64,000 nucleotides of DNA from JANQIO01 sp965229625 (GTDB lineage: Bacteria; Pseudomonadota; Gammaproteobacteria; Pseudomonadales; Halieaceae): assembly GCA_965229625.1 (NCBI GenBank), contig CBDDJJ010000002.1, positions 1,789,534 through 1,853,533 of the forward strand, written 5' to 3'. The position numbers and the translations under genes were made by a program. The stretch's first letter is position 1. Each line of letters begins with the position of its first letter. The notes under the pieces are model-generated. The model had not been told where the DNA came from. It did no database searches and was given only the letters and a program-made list of their open reading frames with translations. Of the stretch, positions 63,401 to 64,000 are shown piece after piece.

Positions 63401-64000
63401 CATCCGTGACCGTCACCGTGAAGCTGTCTGAGCCGTTAAAGTCCGTCGCCGGCGTATACGTGTAAGCACCCGTATCCGCATCCAGGCTCAACACACCATT
63501 ACTCGGGCCCGTGCCCACGCCATACGCGCCCGTCACCGGCAGACCATCCGGATCATTCGTCGGCAGCGTGCCATTCAGCGCCGTGTCTTCCGCGGTGGTC
63601 TCATTCAGCGTCGTCGGCGTCACACCGCCGTCATCCACCGGCGTCACCGTCACGTTCACCGTCACCGTCGTCGCATCTCCGTCGACATCCGTGACCGTCA
63701 CCGTGAAGCTGTCTGAGCCGTTAAAGTCCGTCGCCGGCGTATACGTGTAAGCACCCGTATCCGCATCCAGGCTCAACACACCATTACTCGGGCCCGTGCC
63801 CACGCCATACGCGCCCGTCACCGGCAGACCATCCGGATCATTCGTCGGCAGCGTGCCATTCAGCGCCGTGTCTTCCGCGGTGGTCTCATTCAGCGTCGTC
63901 GGCGTCACACCGCCGTCATCCACCGGCGTCACCGTCACGTTCACCGTCACCGTCGTCGCATCTCCGTCGACATCCGTGACCGTCACCGTGAAGCTGTCTG
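48426..64000 (-). CDS. Giant tandem-repeat cadherin/Ig-like surface adhesin (N-terminus outside the window)
   Basis: The frame is open from the window edge to TAA at 48426: over 5,190 residues, incomplete at the N-terminus. From N to C: (1) 31 full copies and one partial copy of a 95-residue tandem-95/VCBS-like repeat (64000-55078); (2) diverged versions of the same repeat interspersed with three other cadherin-like domains, including EGGVAITGNVLTND and GPVAVDDDFGTTPEDT (55077-51770); (3) a cadherin-like domain (to about 51465); (4) five Ig-like domains of about 95 residues, each starting near D-T-x-P-A-P-T-V (to about 50030); (5) another cadherin-like domain (to about 49690); (6) two similar CADG-like domains with SPLPEYVSFDP or LPEYVVFDP; (7) an acidic linker and a C-terminal tail with an amphipathic FVEKLEQFLEDIKNLF helix. 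Many DxDG-type loops suggest calcium binding. There are no RTX nonapeptides or LPxTG sorting signal. A TolC/HlyD/M50 cluster follows. Confidence 0.93.
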   Translation of the reverse strand, partial: DSFTVTVTDVDGDATTVTVNVTVTPVDDGGVTPTTLNETTAEDTALNGTLPTNDPDGLPVTGAYGVGTGPSNGVLSLDADTGAYTYTPATDFNGSDSFTVTVTDVDGDATTVTVNVTVTPVDDGGVTPTTLNETTAEDTALNGTLPTNDPDGLPVTGAYGVGTGPSNGVLSLDADTGAYTYTPATDFNGSDSFTVTVTDVDGDATTVTVNVTVTPVDDGGVTPTTLNETTAEDTALNGTLPTNDPDGLPVTGAYGVGTGPSNGVLSLDADTGAYTYTPATDFNGSDSFTVTVTDVDGDATTVTVNVTVTPVDDGGVTPTTLNETTAEDTALNGTLPTNDPDGLPVTGAYGVGTGPSNGVLSLDADTGAYTYTPATDFNGSDSFTVTVTDVDGDATTVTVNVTVTPVDDGGVTPTTLNETTAEDTALNGTLPTNDPDGLPVTGAYGVGTGPSNGVLSLDADTGAYTYTPATDFNGSDSFTVTVTDVDGDATTVTVNVTVTPVDDGGVTPTTLNETTAEDTALNGTLPTNDPDGLPVTGAYGVGTGPSNGVLSLDADTGAYTYTPATDFNGSDSFTVTVTDVDGDATTVTVNVTVTPVDDGGVTPTTLNETTAEDTALNGTLPTNDPDGLPVTGAYGVGTGPSNGVLSLDADTGAYTYTPATDFNGSDSFTVTVTDVDGDATTVTVNVTVTPVDDGGVTPTTLNETTAEDTALNGTLPTNDPDGLPVTGAYGVGTGPSNGVLSLDADTGAYTYTPATDFNGSDSFTVTVTDVDGDATTVTVNVTVTPVDDGGVTPTTLNETTAEDTALNGTLPTNDPDGLPVTGAYGVGTGPSNGVLSLDADTGAYTYTPATDFNGSDSFTVTVTDVDGDATTVTVNVTVTPVDDGGVTPTTLNETTAEDTALNGTLPTNDPDGLPVTGAYGVGTGPSNGVLSLDADTGAYTYTPATDFNGSDSFTVTVTDVDGDATTVTVNVTVTPVDDGGVTPTTLNETTAEDTALNGTLPTNDPDGLPVTGAYGVGTGPSNGVLSLDADTGAYTYTPATDFNGSDSFTVTVTDVDGDATTVTVNVTVTPVDDGGVTPTTLNETTAEDTALNGTLPTNDPDGLPVTGAYGVGTGPSNGVLSLDADTGAYTYTPATDFNGSDSFTVTVTDVDGDATTVTVNVTVTPVDDGGVTPTTLNETTAEDTALNGTLPTNDPDGLPVTGAYGVGTGPSNGVLSLDADTGAYTYTPATDFNGSDSFTVTVTDVDGDATTVTVNVTVTPVDDGGVTPTTLNETTAEDTALNGTLPTNDPDGLPVTGAYGVGTGPSNGVLSLDADTGAYTYTPATDFNGSDSFTVTVTDVDGDATTVTVNVTVTPVDDGGVTPTTLNETTAEDTALNGTLPTNDPDGLPVTGAYGVGTGPSNGVLSLDADTGAYTYTPATDFNGSDSFTVTVTDVDGDATTVTVNVTVTPVDDGGVTPTTLNETTAEDTALNGTLPTNDPDGLPVTGAYGVGTGPSNGVLSLDADTGAYTYTPATDFNGSDSFTVTVTDVDGDATTVTVNVTVTPVDDGGVTPTTLNETTAEDTALNGTLPTNDPDGLPVTGAYGVGTGPSNGVLSLDADTGAYTYTPATDFNGSDSFTVTVTDVDGDATTVTVNVTVTPVDDGGVTPTTLNETTAEDTALNGTLPTNDPDGLPVTGAYGVGTGPSNGVLSLDADTGAYTYTPATDFNGSDSFTVTVTDVDGDATTVTVNVTVTPVDDGGVTPTTLNETTAEDTALNGTLPTNDPDGLPVTGAYGVGTGPSNGVLSLDADTGAYTYTPATDFNGSDSFTVTVTDVDGDATTVTVNVTVTPVDDGGVTPTTLNETTAEDTALNGTLPTNDPDGLPVTGAYGVGTGPSNGVLSLDADTGAYTYTPATDFNGSDSFTVTVTDVDGDATTVTVNVTVTPVDDGGVTPTTLNETTAEDTALNGTLPTNDPDGLPVTGAYGVGTGPSNGVLSLDADTGAYTYTPATDFNGSDSFTVTVTDVDGDATTVTVNVTVTPVDDGGVTPTTLNETTAEDTALNGTLPTNDPDGLPVTGAYGVGTGPSNGVLSLDADTGAYTYTPATDFNGSDSFTVTVTDVDGDATTVTVNVTVTPVDDGGVTPTTLNETTAEDTALNGTLPTNDPDGLPVTGAYGVGTGPSNGVLSLDADTGAYTYTPATDFNGSDSFTVTVTDVDGDATTVTVNVTVTPVDDGGVTPTTLNETTAEDTALNGTLPTNDPDGLPVTGAYGVGTGPSNGVLSLDADTGAYTYTPATDFNGSDSFTVTVTDVDGDATTVTVNVTVTPVDDGGVTPTTLNETTAEDTALNGTLPTNDPDGLPVTGAYGVGTGPSNGVLSLDADTGAYTYTPATDFNGSDSFTVTVTDVDGDATTVTVNVTVTPVDDGGVTPTTLNETTAEDTALNGTLPTNDPDGLPVTGAYGVGTGPSNGVLSLDADTGAYTYTPATDFNGSDSFTVTVTDVDGDATTVTVNVTVTPVDDGGVTPTTLNETTAEDTALNGTLPTNDPDGLPVTGAYGVGTGPSNGVLSLDADTGAYTYTPATDFNGSDSFTVTVTDVDGDATTVTVNVTVTPVDDGGVTPTTLNETTAEDTALNGTLPTNDPDGLPVTGAYGVGTGPSNGVLSLDADTGAYTYTPATDFNGSDSFTVTVTDVDGDATTVTVNVTVTPVDDGGVTPTTLNETTAEDTALNGTLPTNDPDGLPVTGAYGVGTGPSNGVLSLDADTGAYTYTPATDFNGSDSFTVTVTDVDGDATTVTVNVTVTPVDDGGVTPTTLNETTAEDTALNGTLPTNDPDGLPVTGAYGVGTGPSNGVLSLDADTGAYTYTPATDFNGSDSFTVTVTDVDGDATTVTVNVTVTPVDDGGVTPTTLNETTAEDTALNGTLPTNDPDGLPVTGAYGVGTGPSNGVLSLDADTGAYTYTPATDFNGSDSFTVTVTDVDGDATTVTVNVTVTPVDDGPSTATAGDSATTTINTPVTSTLTATDPDGLAASPYSIVSPAGDPANGAVVIDATTGEYTYTPNTGYTGADSFVVTVTDADGFTSTVTVNITVTAAVDDGPATPGTFNESTNEDTPLSASVGTVTDPDGLSGTPFSIQAADEPSNGSVVIDGTTGDYTYTPDADFAGSDSFTVTVTDADGFTSTVTVNITINAVNDGGATATGGDSATTVVDTAVTSTLSVTDPDGLSGTPFSILAADEPSNGSVVIDAATGEYTYTPDVGYTGGDSFDVTVTDAQGFTSTVTVNLTVTPAADTTAPVFVDQTISYAENQAGGGTVGSLVASDNVGVTGFSFSATGTGTSADGFFQVDNTGTITITAAGAAAGVAQNDFETGLNSFDYDIVATDAASNTTTATVTLAVTNVDEGAPTGNDDSNTATEGGVAITGNVLTNDAASDTPITVLSAVDGDGDPLTLSIAFPTDAGGSLTLNSDGSYSYTPPPLGAVPVGGLSELFTYTVQDADGDTDTATLTITVNNVNQGPVAVDDDFGTTPEDTPVTFAVVDDDTDSDGDSLVVSEIDGTTVVFGDTVAVANGSVTLNGDGTLTFSPAANYSGAVSFSYTVSDGALTDTGSVTGTVLAVDDGGATATAGDSATTTINTPVTSTLTATDPDGLAASPYSIVSPAGDPANGAVVIDATTGEYTYTPNTGYTGADSFVVTVTDADGFTSTVTVNITVTAAVDDGPATPGTFNESTNEDTPLSASVGTVTDPDGLSGTPFSIQAADEPSNGSVVIDGTTGDYTYTPDADFAGSDSFTVTVTDADGFTSTVTVNITINAVNDGGATATGGDSATTVVDTAVTSTLSVTDPDGLSGTPFSILAADEPSNGSVVIDAATGEYTYTPDVGYTGGDSFDVTVTDAQGFTSTVTVNLTVTAAVDAGPATPGVFNETTAEDTDLNGSVGTVTDPDGLSGTPFSIQAADEPSNGSVVIDGTTGDYTYTPDADFAGSDSFDVTVTDADGFTSTVTVNVTVTPVDDGGASATGGDSATTAVNTAVTSTLSVTDPDGLSGTPFSILAADEPSNGSVVIDATTGEYTYTPDVGFTGSDSFDVTVTDAQGFTSTVTVSITVTAGGANLPPTDITLIGNTVTENMAGAVIGTLSTTDPDVGDTHAYSVSDSRFEVNGLDQLKLRAGQSLDFETEPTVTLSITSTDAGGLSTTESFVISVIDVFEDTTPPAQPTVNSQVSNSSTVTITGTSTLFAGEFLVVTVNGVTYTESSPELTLVGSDWTLTPPALPDGTYDVVARATDAAGNSITDATSGELVIDTVAPEAPTVNSVLTNDPTPTVTGTASLEAGESLSVTVNGTTYTEGGGLLSVVGNQWTLTIPDGDALAEGNYDVEASVVDVAGNTSVDSTSGELTVDLTPPPAPSVFTQVTNDSTPVISGTVNSVPGDTLTVAVNGIQYTEGDGQLSVTGTSWTLVIPDADAIDDGIYDVLASLEDAAGNLSVDPTSAELEIDTVQAVLPTVESQVTNTDKPTLSGTYDNARADGGLVVTVDGTSYELGVDNELTVSGDAWALNLSSTPGLADGTYDVDVESTDRFGVTVTDNTVAELTIDTLPPAAPTVDDNLSSNSTPTIRGSATVAAGETFTVTVDGVSYTEGDGNLTLVGDRWTLAIPAALEDGIYDVVATVVDAASNTASDSTVSELTVDTTAPLVSDLAASFNEGADEGVPVGRVVASDNIGLAGVGFLWSDGSVRATTEDGYFAIESDGSIVLTEAGAGGEANNFEQGNNVYNYTVVASDQVGLESSATVTLSLLNIDDAPILPDPDGTQGEGLGIGGLTGDDEGGRDSDSGIPGSAGPSDEAGQEATADEQGGVDFGETIGEITETADEIWNLVDDRVRLGVNLDDRPVSAEGTAEITLPADTFVHDDPFAAIRVSAEMADGSPLPEYVSFDPNTQTFAINSEAAIAEGVTQLDVRIIGTDDRGQTASGSFSIAVVGSSLDPETERVAGDEASQDTGESLAGAGRGDGEQPDEGEKLESVTTSDSTDASGTVPASENAIIRLTVNLTEQRVMSAGDSTIALPSNTFVHSDPDERVYVEATLEDGSPLPEYVVFDPETMTFEVDGEAATAAGHLQISVMIIGRDDAGNTATGLFVISVESLEEEVAGAGAAGSSEQSAEAEESLPEQLPVDAPEAESGDSDEQKPRQQAGGKENLDLQLEKASRYTFVEKLEQFLEDIKNLFT
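52356..53215. repeat. 860-bp direct duplication, copy A
   Basis: This segment recurs at 54213-55072, offset by 1857 bp, with no difference I could find by eye. It encodes three diverged 95-residue repeats of the adhesin. The copies are separated by about 1 kb that encodes three different cadherin-like domains. Confidence 0.85.
54213..55072. repeat. 860-bp direct duplication, copy B
   Basis: Second copy of the 52356-53215 segment, ending just before the 285-bp array. The boundaries are sharp: the bases just outside differ (GCACCG after copy A, AAGGGCCG after copy B). Confidence 0.85.
55078..64000. repeat. Array of 285-bp tandem repeats in the adhesin gene
   Basis: Thirty-one complete 285-bp units (55078-63912) plus 88 bp of the next, running off the window. 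Every unit I compared is identical in sequence, including synonymous positions. Each encodes one 95-residue domain with NETTAEDTALNGTLPTNDPD, DADTGAYTYTP and SDSFTVTVTDVDGD segments. The total copy number is unknown because the array leaves the window. Confidence 0.97.

Noticed and set aside
55246..63750. Thirty identical 79-residue plus-strand frames spaced 285 bp apart
   Set aside because: They are antisense shadows of the adhesin repeat; their spacing only mirrors the 285-bp unit, and they have no separate start signals.
48426..63986. Adhesin treated as complete with a Met start at 63986
   Set aside because: That Met lies inside a repeat unit (MTVTDVDGD corresponds to internal VTVTDVDGD-type sequence) and the frame stays open to the window edge, so the true start lies outside.
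55078..64000. Regular direct repeats that might be read as a CRISPR or satellite array
   Set aside because: The whole 285-bp unit is repeated with no unique spacers and is one continuous coding frame on the minus strand.
42374..64000. An ABC ATPase or permease gene for a classical type I system
   Set aside because: Looked for Walker A and ABC signature motifs in all real genes of the region and found none; the only Walker A motifs I recognised in the window are in NtrC and SelU.
1..64000. Insertion sequences, transposases, integrases or CRISPR-Cas genes
   Set aside because: None seen on either strand; accessory character rests on gene content and repeats only.

Overview
This window comes from the chromosome of a high-G+C, Gram-negative gammaproteobacterium. 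The first 17.6 kb has the conserved order ntrBC - trmL - secB - grxC - rhodanese - gpmI - envC - ctpA - yibQ - hisFAHB - mutY - yggX - tRNA-Phe, which I know from Pseudomonas and relatives. With a fused NADH-dehydrogenase/SelD, a 2-selenouridine synthase, many peptidases and a giant cadherin-like adhesin, a marine Pseudomonadales/Cellvibrionales-type bacterium (for example Halieaceae-like) is the most likely source; that assignment is inference.

Layout. 1-6184: nitrogen two-component system, tRNA methyltransferase, the secB-grxC-rhodanese operon on the minus strand, then gpmI and envC. 6313-13218: ctpA, then two accessory genes (a leucine-rich-repeat lipoprotein and a prolyl oligopeptidase) set between ctpA and its usual partner yibQ. 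13215-17610: hisBHAF on the minus strand, divergent mutY-yggX, and tRNA-Phe followed by a short orphan reading frame. 17864-21844: a sodium:neurotransmitter-symporter-family transporter with a small secreted protein, divergent from a CadC/TPR-type membrane regulator; phased A-tracts lie between them. 21886-27736: M2 dipeptidyl carboxypeptidase and a membrane protein, divergent from a PQQ-type sugar dehydrogenase, a DUF4386 protein and an FAD-linked hydroxyacid dehydrogenase, closed by a DUF1653 gene. 27876-34192: an AlgZ/AlgR (LytS/LytTR) pair, then an RND pump and its adaptor. 34201-38353: fused selD, selU (mnmH) and rdgC. 38527-42373: FAD-dependent oxidoreductase, VOC/glyoxalase protein and DUF885 lipoprotein.

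42421-64000 is the most striking part. A giant surface protein (over 5,190 residues visible, N-terminus outside the window) is followed on the same strand by a TolC-type outer-membrane lipoprotein, a periplasmic HlyD protein, a GAF-like/HlyD membrane fusion and a PqqD-like/M50 metalloprotease/HlyD fusion. No ABC transporter is present in the visible cluster. I infer a dedicated export or surface-assembly apparatus for the giant protein, built around a site-2-type protease rather than a classical type I ABC exporter. The adhesin carries 31 full copies, plus part of another, of a 285-bp repeat that look identical at the DNA level, and also an 860-bp internal duplication.

Residue positions were counted by hand from the sequence. 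Family assignments come from recognised motifs; no database search was run.
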